Shown piece after piece: positions 57,211-64,000 of a stretch of DNA of 64,000 nt (its first letter is position 1; every line of letters starts with the position of its first letter). Source of the stretch: Hydrogenophilales bacterium 16-64-46. GTDB taxonomy: Bacteria > Pseudomonadota > Gammaproteobacteria > Burkholderiales > Thiobacillaceae. The stretch is from assembly GCA_002281775.1 (NCBI GenBank), contig NCGY01000005.1:1-64000 (forward strand), read 5' to 3'. The notes beneath the pieces were generated by a model. That model saw only the letters and a program-made list of their open reading frames with translations. It was not told the DNA's origin and made no database searches. The position numbers and the translations under genes were made by a program.

Positions 57211-57246
57211 TTGCATTCTCTTAAATAATTCAACTATCATTGAAAT
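57211..57246 (+). promoter_or_regulatory. arsR promoter/operator
   Basis: TTGCAT (57211-57216) and TATCAT (57235-57240) are spaced 18 bases apart and fit a sigma-70 promoter. An inverted repeat TTCAA-CTATCA-TTGAA overlaps the -10 and is a likely ArsR operator. The expected start of transcription falls at or near the arsR ATG and no Shine-Dalgarno is visible. Confidence 0.55.
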
Positions 57247-57606
57247 ATGGAAACAAAGACCGCAATCACCGCGCTCGCCGCGCTCGCCCAGGATTCCCGC
57301 CTGGCCATTTTCCGTGCGCTGGTTCAGGCCGGCCCGGCTGGACTTGCCGCCGGGCGGATCAGCGAACTCACCGGCATCGCGCCGTCGTCGCTGTCCTTCC
57401 ACCTCAAGGAATTGAGCCATGCCGGGCTCGCCGATTCACGCCAGGACGGCCGCTTCGTGATCTACAGCGCGCGCTTCGAGACGATGAACGGCCTGCTCGA
57501 TTACCTCACCGACAACTGCTGCGGCGGCAATCCCTGCACGCCGGCAGCGAAATGCGCGGTCAAACCCGCCACCCGAAAACCCGTATCCCGAAAGGAGCCC
57601 GCATGA
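57247..57606 (+). CDS. arsR: ArsR-family arsenic-responsive repressor
   Basis: A 119-residue winged-helix repressor: ALAALAQDSRLAIFRALVQAGPAGLAAGRISELTGIAPSSLSFHLKELSHAGL is the DNA-binding core. A C-terminal cysteine set (NCCGGNPC near residue 93, AKC at 104) matches the atypical ArsR type that binds As(III) with cysteines after the last helix. It heads an arsenic operon and would release the promoter when arsenite or a methylated trivalent arsenical binds. The start has no ribosome site, and its stop overlaps the ATG of arsI. Confidence 0.92.
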   Translation: METKTAITALAALAQDSRLAIFRALVQAGPAGLAAGRISELTGIAPSSLSFHLKELSHAGLADSRQDGRFVIYSARFETMNGLLDYLTDNCCGGNPCTPAAKCAVKPATRKPVSRKEPA

Positions 57607-58088
57607 AACGCCTGCACGTCCACGTCGCGGTCGACGATCTCGCCGCCAGCATCCAGTTCTATTCGACGATGTTCGCCAGCGAACCCACCGTCACCAAAAC
57701 CGATTACGCGAAATGGATGCTCGACGATCCGCGCGTCAACTTCGCGATCTCGGCGCGCGGTGCCGCGCCCGGCCTCAATCACCTCGGCGTGCAGGTGGAA
57801 AACGCCGACGAGCTCGCCGAGATGAACACCCGCCTGCAGAAGCTGGAAGGCGACGTGGTCGCGGAAATGGGCACCGCCTGCTGCTACGCCAAATCCGACA
57901 AGTACTGGGCCACCGACCCCACCGGCATCGCCTGGGAGACCTACCACACGCTCGACAGCATTCCCGTGTTCGGTGCCCCGGAAGAAGGCGCGGGACACGC
58001 GGGCGGATGCTGCGTACCCGAACCCGCCGTGGCCAAGGTGTCGGGCTGCATACCGGTCAAAGGCAAGGACTCGTCCGGCTGCTGCTGA
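57603..58088 (+). CDS. arsI: ArsI/CadI-type VOC protein (C-As lyase candidate)
   Basis: A 161-residue vicinal-oxygen-chelate protein of the ArsI/CadI family: MKRLHVHVAVDDLAASIQFYSTMF with the metal histidine (HVHVAV), LNHLGVQV with the second histidine, and the paired cysteines ACCYAKSDKYW that bind the organoarsenical in ArsI, then the glutamate in WETYHTL. The cysteine-rich tail (GGCCVPEPA, SGCC) is common. ArsI splits the C-As bond of trivalent methyl or aromatic arsenicals using Fe(II). It overlaps arsR by four bases. CadI-like cadmium-induced proteins are the alternative. Confidence 0.88.
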   Translation: MKRLHVHVAVDDLAASIQFYSTMFASEPTVTKTDYAKWMLDDPRVNFAISARGAAPGLNHLGVQVENADELAEMNTRLQKLEGDVVAEMGTACCYAKSDKYWATDPTGIAWETYHTLDSIPVFGAPEEGAGHAGGCCVPEPAVAKVSGCIPVKGKDSSGCC

Positions 58089-58228
58089 ACCATTTTCTGG
58101 TTCTTCAGCAATTGCACTTTGATTTTTGACAGGGAGGCAAGGAAGGCGGGGAAGGAAAACCTGCAAGTATTTCCGCCCTTGTCTTTCCAGCCTCTCTGCC
58201 GACTATTTTCTAACCAGAGGAAGATGTT

Positions 58229-58654
58229 GTGAACACACCCTATACCGTGCTGGTGCTGTGCACCGGCAACTCCTGCCGCTCGCAGATGGCCGAAGTGCTG
58301 CTGAATCATGATCTCGCGGGTCAGGTACGCGCGCTGTCCGCCGGCACCAAACCCCAGCCCAAGGTCGCCGACGGTGCGATCGAGGCGCTGAAGCTCGCCG
58401 GCCTGAATACCGATGGTCTGCATCCCAAGGACATCGATGCCGTGATGAACGAGGACATCGATCTTGTCGTCACCGTATGCGACAACGCCAAGGAAGCCTG
58501 TCCCATCTTCCCCAAGCCGATTCCCAGCATTCACCTGCCGTTCCACGACCCGCATGGCGAACCGCTGGATAGCTTTCTGGCCGTGCGCGACGACATCCGC
58601 ACGCGTCTGATCGCTGCCGTGCGCGAGAAATTCGGCCTGCAGGCCGCAGCCTGA
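58229..58654 (+). CDS. arsC: Arsenate reductase, LMW-phosphatase fold
   Basis: A 141-residue ArsC of the low-molecular-weight phosphotyrosine-phosphatase type. The P-loop is LCTGNSCRSQMAE; further cysteine CDNAKEAC near residue 92 fits the thioredoxin-linked reaction. A GTG start follows AGAGGAAG. It reduces arsenate to arsenite. About 140 bases separate it from arsI. Confidence 0.9.
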   Translation: MNTPYTVLVLCTGNSCRSQMAEVLLNHDLAGQVRALSAGTKPQPKVADGAIEALKLAGLNTDGLHPKDIDAVMNEDIDLVVTVCDNAKEACPIFPKPIPSIHLPFHDPHGEPLDSFLAVRDDIRTRLIAAVREKFGLQAAA

Positions 58655-58681
58655 TTTTTCCAGCCATCGTGGAGACCTGTC

Positions 58682-59179
58682 ATGACTGAACCCGCCTACA
58701 ACGTGCTGTTCCTCTGTACTGGAAATTCGGCACGCTCGATCCTGGCCGAAGGCCTGCTCACCAACCTGGGCAAGGGCCGTTTTCGCGCCTTCAGCGCCGG
58801 CAGCCATCCCGCGGGGCAGGTCAACCCGTTCGCGCTGGAATTGCTGGAAAAGAACCATTTCGATATCAGTGGGATGCGTAGCAAATCGTGGGATGAATTT
58901 GCCCAGCCCGATGCGCCGCATCTTGATTTCGTCATCACCGTCTGTGACAACGCGGCCGGCGAGGTGTGTCCGGTATGGCCGGGGCAGCCGATGACCGCGC
59001 ATTGGGGTATTCCCGACCCGGCGGCAGTGACCGGCACGGACGAGGAAAAACGCCACGCTTTTGTCGATGCGATGAATCAGTTGCAGCGCCGCATCTGCAT
59101 GTTCGTCAGCCTGCCGTTCGCCTCGCTCGACAAGATGAAGCTGGAAAAAGCCGTGCGCGACATCGGGAAAACCGCATGA
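58682..59179 (+). CDS. arsC: Second arsenate reductase-like LMW-phosphatase protein
   Basis: A 165-residue relative with P-loop FLCTGNSARSILAE. The residue after S is A, not C, so the P-loop has one cysteine rather than two. It keeps VITVCDNAAGEVCPVWPGQP with two later cysteines and the HWGIPDPAAV catalytic aspartate. This form is common in proteobacterial ars operons next to the other ArsC. Its stop overlaps the aquaporin ATG by four bases. Confidence 0.88.
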   Translation: MTEPAYNVLFLCTGNSARSILAEGLLTNLGKGRFRAFSAGSHPAGQVNPFALELLEKNHFDISGMRSKSWDEFAQPDAPHLDFVITVCDNAAGEVCPVWPGQPMTAHWGIPDPAAVTGTDEEKRHAFVDAMNQLQRRICMFVSLPFASLDKMKLEKAVRDIGKTA

Positions 59180-59865
59180 ATCTCGCACGCCGCCTCGCCG
59201 CAGAAGCCCTCGGCACCGCCTTCCTGCTCGCCATCGTCATCGGCTCCGGCATCATGGGCGAACGCCTGGCAGGCGGCAACGTCGCGATTGCGCTGCTCGG
59301 CAATACGCTTGCTACCGGCGCGGGGCTCGTCGTGCTCATCCTCGTCTTCGGCCCGATCTCGGGCGCGCATTTCAATCCGGCGGTCAGCCTGGCCGAAGCC
59401 ATCCGCGGCCAGCTGCGCTGGAGCGAAGTCTCGCCCTACGTTGTCGCGCAAATCCTGGGAGCCTTCGCTGGCGTCGCGGCGGCCCATTTGATGTTCGAGG
59501 AACCACTGTTCTTCGCTTCGCAACACGTGCGCGCCGGCCCGGCGCAGTGGTGGAGCGAGTTCATCGCCACTTTTGGGCTGCTCGCCACCATCCTGGGCTG
59601 CGCGCGCCATCGTGCCGCGGCCATCCCCTTCGCCGTCGGCCTCTATATCACCGCCGCCTATTGGTTCACCGCCTCCACCTCGTTCGCCAACCCGGCCGTC
59701 ACCCTGGCGCGCGCTGCCTCCGACACCTTCGCCGGCATCCGGCCGGCGGATGCGCCGATGTTCATCGTCGCGCAACTCGTCGGCACACTGAGCGCGGTCG
59801 CCGTGTTCGGCTGGCTGTTTCGTAAATCACCGGTACGGTCGGCCGAGGTTGAGACTTCCCCATGA
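59176..59865 (+). CDS. Aquaglyceroporin-like channel (AqpS type)
   Basis: A 229-residue MIP-family channel with six helices and both NPA motifs (HFNPAVSLAEA near residue 67; FANPAVTLARAASDT near residue 175). In arsenic operons such channels (e.g. AqpS of Sinorhizobium meliloti) let arsenite or methylarsenite leave the cell downhill. No ArsB or Acr3 pump is present in this operon, so the channel may be the exit. An intrinsic terminator follows directly. Confidence 0.88.
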   Translation: MNLARRLAAEALGTAFLLAIVIGSGIMGERLAGGNVAIALLGNTLATGAGLVVLILVFGPISGAHFNPAVSLAEAIRGQLRWSEVSPYVVAQILGAFAGVAAAHLMFEEPLFFASQHVRAGPAQWWSEFIATFGLLATILGCARHRAAAIPFAVGLYITAAYWFTASTSFANPAVTLARAASDTFAGIRPADAPMFIVAQLVGTLSAVAVFGWLFRKSPVRSAEVETSP

Positions 59866-59896
59866 AAAACGCCGCTTCAAGAGCGGCGTTTTTTGG
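59865..59896 (+). terminator. Terminator of the ars operon
   Basis: AACGCCGCT and AGCGGCGTT form a perfect stem with a TCAAG loop, preceded by an A-run and followed by six T. It directly follows the aquaporin stop and can work in both directions. Confidence 0.9.
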
Positions 59897-60020
59897 GGAG
59901 GCGCTTGTCGGCGCGGATTATTTCAACTCAGGCCTGGTTATCTGGCTCAACCACCAGGTCGGCCAACAGCACAGTGTGGCCTGCCCGCCGGGCCCCGTCA
60001 GGGTTGGCGGGGTGTGGCCA

Positions 60021-61106
60021 TTACCAGTTGGCAATCTTGCTGGTATAGGTGGTGGCATCCACCGGCCACAGTTCAATGTACTCGCCGCCGAGGTCGATCG
60101 TGTGCTGACGGATGCCGTCGATGCCCCAGGGAGTGCCCGAGTAGTCGGTCAGGCGATAGCCATAGGAAGCATGCGGTTCCTTGGCTGCCGCGCCGATGGC
60201 CTGCATGAACTTCGGTCCTGTCCACGCCTTGATCTCGGTCTGAAGGGCGGTCTGATACGTGGCCTGGCCCAGCCACCAGATGCCGATGCCGAATTTGTCC
60301 GGATCCAGCCCGGCCAACACAAGCTTGGGTTGTTCGGTGGAGCGCAGGACTTCGTGCAATTCCACCGCCACGCGCGTGTTCGGGAAGGCGGATTTGGTCA
60401 CCTCGGCCATTTCCAGCACGGCGTTGGCATGCTGTGCCGAGGTATACCCCACTTCGCTCCAGCTGGGTGAGGTGGTGGCTGGCAGGGAACCCTCGATGCC
60501 GTTCAGGGATATTTGCGGCACATAGACCAGACGCAGGCTGGCGTGGCTGCCGTAGCGCTTGCCGGCTTCCTGCATCAACTTGCTGAGGCCGCCGAGATAG
60601 GTCGTATCCCAGGGCACGGGCATCGTCTGCTGCTTGTCGCGGTGGGTGAAGCTGACGGTCGTGCCGGTTTTGTAGAACGCTGGTGTGGACGGCCCGGCGA
60701 TGAGGGCCAGTGAAAATTTCTTCTTCGCGTCGACGTATTTCTTGATTTCGTCATCGATTTTCTGCCAGCTGTAGACGCCTGCAGTGGTCTCGATATCCTT
60801 CCACCCCTGACGTATCAGACCGCCGTCGACCGACGCACTGGCGACGGCCGATTTGTTGTAGGAGCTGACGTAGACCTCCAGTGCACCGGTTGTCTCGGGC
60901 GCAGGTATCGGTGTCGGTGTGACGACCGGGGGTGGCGTGGGGCGGGACCGCGTGCGGCTGTCGAGCCTGGCCTGCCTGGTTGCGCCACGACAGGGCGTAT
61001 CCGAATACGTGACCGCGCCGTTGGCGATGCATTTGTAAAGGGGGGCAGCCAACAGGGGCGTGCTTGGCAGGGCAAACACAATGGCGGCAATGAGCCAGGC
61101 TTTCAT
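60021..61106 (-). CDS. Secreted DUF4124 protein with C-terminal glycosidase-like domain
   Basis: A 361-residue exported protein. The signal peptide (MKAWLIAAIVFALPSTPLLA) leads to a short DUF4124 domain (YKCIANGAVTYSDTPC), then a Pro/Thr linker (residues about 55-72). The C-terminal domain of about 290 residues has alternating strands and helices (IKKYVDAKKKFSLALIAGP, LRLVYVPQISLNG, RVAVELHEVL, FGIGIWWLGQ) like a TIM-barrel glycosidase; E in VELHEVL or acid pairs could be catalytic, but I do not recognise the family. AAGGAG precedes the ATG. A c-di-GMP riboswitch lies in its leader. Confidence 0.75.
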   Translation of the reverse strand: MKAWLIAAIVFALPSTPLLAAPLYKCIANGAVTYSDTPCRGATRQARLDSRTRSRPTPPPVVTPTPIPAPETTGALEVYVSSYNKSAVASASVDGGLIRQGWKDIETTAGVYSWQKIDDEIKKYVDAKKKFSLALIAGPSTPAFYKTGTTVSFTHRDKQQTMPVPWDTTYLGGLSKLMQEAGKRYGSHASLRLVYVPQISLNGIEGSLPATTSPSWSEVGYTSAQHANAVLEMAEVTKSAFPNTRVAVELHEVLRSTEQPKLVLAGLDPDKFGIGIWWLGQATYQTALQTEIKAWTGPKFMQAIGAAAKEPHASYGYRLTDYSGTPWGIDGIRQHTIDLGGEYIELWPVDATTYTSKIANW

Positions 61107-61180
61107 GATGATCTCCTTACATGGTCGTACAGCGGGTCGGCCGAAGGAGCAGCATGGCGATTGCGAGGCGCGCGAACACC

Positions 61181-61290
61181 TCAGGCTGAAAGCCTGAATC
61201 TGGCAATCCCGCTATCATAGAGACGAGCTCCTTAGACCGGTGACTTTGCGCCCCTGCCTTTCGACAGGTTTGCCCTGAGGCAGGCCGAAT
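61181..61290 (-). promoter_or_regulatory. c-di-GMP-I (GEMM) riboswitch
   Basis: On the minus strand the core reads CAGGGCAAACC, GAAAGGCAGGGGCGCAAAG, CACCGGTCTAAGG and ATAGCGGGATTGCC, the conserved parts of the GEMM-I aptamer in the right order (about 61285 to 61200). The base corresponding to G20 of the Vibrio Vc2 aptamer is G, which favours c-di-GMP over cGAMP. A hairpin TCAGGCT-TTC-AGCCTGA (61197-61181) follows and may be the expression platform. It sits about 75-180 bases before the DUF4124 gene. Confidence 0.88.
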
Positions 61291-61405
61291 CGAGTGCGGA
61301 TTCAGACCTACCGCAGCCTCTTACGGACGGGTGCAGAGTGAACTTTAGGGGGGGGACGAATTTTCTTCCGGCGAGACTGCACGGTGGCGGACAAGGCCGC
61401 GATGA

Positions 61406-62311
61406 TCACCCGGACTCGGGGATGCCGGTCGACAGCAGGCGACGAACGGCCAGGCGTTCTGCCCCCACGTTACCCAGCCCCAGGAAGCTGTTGTGGCAAT
61501 ACAGGCGCATCAGCCCGTCGGCAATGCCCGGGGTGTCGATCATGCGTCCCTGGCACAGGGCATTGGCCTCGGCGGGGGACAGGGGCAGTGCCGGGACATG
61601 TCTTACCAGGCTGTCCACGGGCAGCAGGATTTTCAGCCGCTCGGCCGGATCGGATCGGGCCTCGATCGCATCGAGCGTATGGCTGTCCCGCAATTCGAAG
61701 CCCCCGGCGGCGGTGCGGGTGAGCGCGGTGAGATGCGCACCGCAGCCCAGCGCTTCGCCGATGTCCTGCGCCAAGGTGCGCACGTAGGTGCCGGCACTGC
61801 AGGACACGTCGAAAACGACATGCGGCAAGTCGCATTCAACCAGGCTGAGCGCGGCGATATGCACCTTGCGTGGTGGCCGCTCGATCTCGATGCCGGCGCG
61901 GGCGTATTCGTAGAGCGGGCGGCCCTGGTGCTTGAGCGCGGAATGCATGGGCGGAATCTGCTCGATTGCGCCGACGAAGCGGGGCAGGGCGGCCGCCACG
62001 TCGGCGCAATCGACCGTGACCGGACGCTCGGCCAGCACCGCGCCTTCCGGGTCGCCGGTCGTGGTGGTGACACCCAGCCGCATGGTGGCGCGGTAGCGCT
62101 TATCCGATTCCAGCAGATAGCCGGAAAATTTGGTGGCTTCGCCGAAACACAGCGGCAGGAGGCCGTCGGCGAAAGGATCCAGGGTGCCGGTGTGGCCGGC
62201 CTTCAGTGCGGCGAGCAGCCACTTGGCTTTTTGCAGCGCCGCATTGGAGCTGATGCCGACGGGTTTGTTCAGCAGCAGGACGCCGTCGACGCGTTGCCGG
62301 GTGATCTTCAC
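61406..62311 (-). CDS. truB: tRNA pseudouridine-55 synthase
   Basis: A 301-residue TruB. The catalytic aspartate lies in GHTGTLDPFADGLLPLCFGEATKF; other motifs are RYRATMRLGVTTTTGDPEG and CSAGTYVRTLAQDIGEALGCGAHLTALTRTAAGGF. It makes pseudouridine 55 in tRNA. A GTG start overlaps the rbfA stop by four bases. Confidence 0.96.
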   Translation of the reverse strand: MKITRQRVDGVLLLNKPVGISSNAALQKAKWLLAALKAGHTGTLDPFADGLLPLCFGEATKFSGYLLESDKRYRATMRLGVTTTTGDPEGAVLAERPVTVDCADVAAALPRFVGAIEQIPPMHSALKHQGRPLYEYARAGIEIERPPRKVHIAALSLVECDLPHVVFDVSCSAGTYVRTLAQDIGEALGCGAHLTALTRTAAGGFELRDSHTLDAIEARSDPAERLKILLPVDSLVRHVPALPLSPAEANALCQGRMIDTPGIADGLMRLYCHNSFLGLGNVGAERLAVRRLLSTGIPESG

Positions 62312-62709
62312 GCGTCCTTGGTGGGCGTGGCAGGCGGGTCTTCCTGAGGGTGTCTGGCATCCTCGGCGATGGCGGTTTCGATCAGTTGGGTGAGCGCCAT
62401 GCCGTGCTCGACCGAGCGGTCGTAGACGAACGTGAGTTTGGGGACGACGCGCAGCTGCATGCGATGCGACAACTGTGAACGCAGGAAGCCGCTGGCGCGT
62501 TGTAGGCCCTGCAGGCAGGCCGCGTGCTCGGTTTCTCCGCCAAGGGTGGTGAAGTAGACCTTGGCAAATTCCATGTCGCGGTTCACGTCCACTTCGGTGA
62601 TGGTGAGCATGCCGACGCGGGGGTCCTTCACCTCCTGGCGGATCAGCTCTGGCAGTTCGCGCTGGATCTGGTCGGCGATACGGCGGGCGCGGGGGAAGTC
62701 TTTGGGCAT
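62308..62709 (-). CDS. rbfA: Ribosome-binding factor A
   Basis: A 133-residue RbfA: RARRIADQIQRELPELIRQEVKDPRVGMLTITEVDVNRDMEFAKVYFT and LRVVPKLTFVYDRSVEHG are the KH-fold signatures. It helps mature 16S rRNA and is needed in the cold. The ATG at 62709 begins the family-length protein (MPKDFPRARR); the longer frame to 62784 runs into the repeat in the leader. Confidence 0.95.
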   Translation of the reverse strand: MPKDFPRARRIADQIQRELPELIRQEVKDPRVGMLTITEVDVNRDMEFAKVYFTTLGGETEHAACLQGLQRASGFLRSQLSHRMQLRVVPKLTFVYDRSVEHGMALTQLIETAIAEDARHPQEDPPATPTKDA

Positions 62710-62711
62710 GT

Positions 62712-62816
62712 CAGGAGTCAGGATTCGGGATTCAGGGATCAGGGGGACGGTTGTGGAATCAAGGTTGCGCAGTAAACCGCGCACGTCCCTGACCCCTGAA
62801 TCCCGACCCCTGGCCC
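62712..62816. repeat. Inverted repeat between infB and rbfA
   Basis: The spacer contains CAGGGATCAGGGGGACG and, after about 40 bases, CGTCCCTGACCCCTG, plus further GGGATTC/GAATCCC and GGATTC runs. Together these form a long imperfect stem of direct and inverted GATTCAGG-like units. This looks like a small REP-type palindrome or RNA processing site rather than coding sequence. Confidence 0.6.
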
Positions 62817-62817
62817 C

Positions 62818-64000
62818 TTACAAAGTACGCGCCACCTCGACCACCTCGAACACTTCGAGGATGTCGCCTTCCTGGATGTCGTTGAAATTCTTCAGCGACA
62901 GGCCGCACTCGAAGTTGGCTTTCACTTCCTTCACGTCGTCCTTGAAGCGCTTGAGCGAATCGAGTTCGCCCTGATGGATGACCACATTGCTGCGGAGCAG
63001 GCGCACGCCGGCGTTGCGCTTGATCACACCGTCGGTGACGTAGCAGCCGGCGATGGTGCCAACCTTGGAGATGACGAACACTTGGCGGACCTCGACGGTG
63101 CCGATGACGCTTTCCTTCTTTTCCGGCGACAACATGCCGGACAGCGCGGCCTTGATCTCGTCCACCGCCTCGTAAATGATGTTGTAGTAGCGGATATCCA
63201 CGCCGCCGGACTCGGCGAGCTTGCGCGCCTGCGCGTCGGCGCGCACGTTGAAGCCGATGAGCACGGCCTTCGAGGCCAGCGCAAGGTTGACGTCGGATTC
63301 GGTGATGGCACCGACGGCGCTGTGGATGACGTTGACCTTGACCTCTTCGGTGGAGAGCTTGGCCAGTGCATGCGCCAGGCCTTCGTACGAGCCCTGCACG
63401 TCGGCCTTGAGGATGACTGGCAGCTGCTTGACCTCGCCTTCGCCCATCTGCTCGAACATCGATTCGAGCTTGGCCGCCTGTTTTTTGGCGAGCTGCACGT
63501 CGCGGAACTTGCCCTGGCGGAACAGCGCGATCTCGCGCGCCTTGCGCTCGTCGGGCAGCACCATCATGTCCTCGCCGGCGTGCGGCACGTCGGACAGGCC
63601 CTGGATTTCGACCGGAATCGACGGGCCGGCTTCCTGCACCGGCTTGCCGGCTTCGTCGAGCATGGCGCGTACGCGGCCGAATACCTGGCCGGCCAGCACC
63701 ATGTCGCCGCGGCGCAGCGTGCCGGATTGCACCAGCAGCGTGGCGACCGGGCCCTTGCCCTTGTCGAGACGGGCTTCGATGACGATGCCCTTGGCAGGCC
63801 CGTCAGCAGGGGCCTGGAGTTCGAGCACTTCGGCCTGCAGCAGGATGGCGTCGAGCAGGCCGTTAATGTTGGTGTTGGCCTTGGCCGACACGTCGACAAA
63901 CTGCGATTCGCCGCCCCATTCCTCCGGCGTGATGCCATGCTGCGAGAGTTCCTGGCGGATGCGCTCCGGGTTGGCTTCGGGCTTGTCGATCTTGTTCACC
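62818..64000 (-). CDS. infB: Translation initiation factor IF-2, C-terminal part
   Basis: The visible 394 residues begin at the G4 motif VNKIDKP of the GTPase domain and run through G5 ([12 protein letters not shown]), domain II ([17 protein letters not shown]), domain III ([17 protein letters not shown], the [13 protein letters not shown] stretch) and the C-terminal fMet-tRNA-binding domain ([23 protein letters not shown], ending EVVEVARTL). The N-terminal half lies beyond the right edge. IF-2 brings initiator tRNA to the ribosome. It is followed by rbfA and truB on the same strand. Confidence 0.96.
   Translation of the reverse strand, partial: VNKIDKPEANPERIRQELSQHGITPEEWGGESQFVDVSAKANTNINGLLDAILLQAEVLELQAPADGPAKGIVIEARLDKGKGPVATLLVQSGTLRRGDMVLAGQVFGRVRAMLDEAGKPVQEAGPSIPVEIQGLSDVPHAGEDMMVLPDERKAREIALFRQGKFRDVQLAKKQAAKLESMFEQMGEGEVKQLPVILKADVQGSYEGLAHALAKLSTEEVKVNVIHSAVGAITESDVNLALASKAVLIGFNVRADAQARKLAESGGVDIRYYNIIYEAVDEIKAALSGMLSPEKKESVIGTVEVRQVFVISKVGTIAGCYVTDGVIKRNAGVRLLRSNVVIHQGELDSLKRFKDDVKEVKANFECGLSLKNFNDIQEGDILEVFEVVEVARTL

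Overview
The window looks like the chromosome of a GC-rich betaproteobacterium. The housekeeping proteins (RimO, TrpS, PNPase, RbfA, IF-2, YciB, an OmpR/EnvZ pair) have betaproteobacterial character, and there is an rRNA operon end, a PEP-CTERM protein and an AprAB-like flavoprotein/ferredoxin pair. A Thiobacillus-like relative is a reasonable guess, but nothing in the sequence proves the genus.

Layout. 0-7.4 kb: 3' end of a 5S rRNA with terminator, a ComEA-like protein, a decayed 3' remnant of htpG, an RlmN-like radical SAM enzyme, and a small lipid/sugar set (GT2 glycosyltransferase, VTT membrane protein, frameshifted PAP2 phosphatase, ArnT-like glycosyltransferase). 7.4-24.1 kb: mostly core genes, namely an unusual Hfq, parvulin, BolA, YciI, YciB, then divergently rnm, yciO, an M50-type protease and trpS; arfB and murI; a MoxR/DUF58/transglutaminase operon; ZIP transporter; rimO; pnp and rpsO.

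24.2-42.5 kb: a BrkB-cNMP fusion and a COG2509 flavoprotein are followed by the most interesting region, a 15 kb minus-strand island. It encodes a GntR/HutC regulator, an AprA-like flavoprotein, an AprB-like ferredoxin, a HEAT-repeat protein, a second ferredoxin, a PAPS-type sulfotransferase, two complete NrtA/SsuA/TauA-type ABC importers (one binding protein carries a C-terminal NosL-like domain), and a 1158-residue GltD-PyrK-like flavo-iron-sulfur fusion. Two near-identical palindromes, one before gntR and one before the giant flavoprotein, mark both ends as a probable regulon. My inference is uptake of an organosulfur (or similar oxyanion) compound followed by redox cleavage, in the style of the asf arylsulfonate systems. 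The substrate is unknown.

42.7-61.3 kb: accessory genes. These are OmpR/EnvZ; secreted repeat proteins (NWENPPG repeats, EF-hand, HAF/DUF11, TGPNGQ repeats, Cys-rich); pseudogenes of a DUF305 protein and a beta-propeller protein; an AcfC-type binding protein; a PEP-CTERM protein; a second two-component system; a fatty acid hydroxylase; an ECF sigma/anti-sigma/COG4315 operon; an arsenic operon (arsR-arsI-arsC-arsC-aquaporin) with no ArsB/Acr3 pump; and a c-di-GMP-I (GEMM) riboswitch in front of a secreted DUF4124 protein. 61.4-64 kb: truB, rbfA and the 3' part of infB.

The infB-rbfA-truB block and the rpsO-pnp block, contiguous in many bacteria, lie on the same strand here but are separated by 37 kb of accessory genes.
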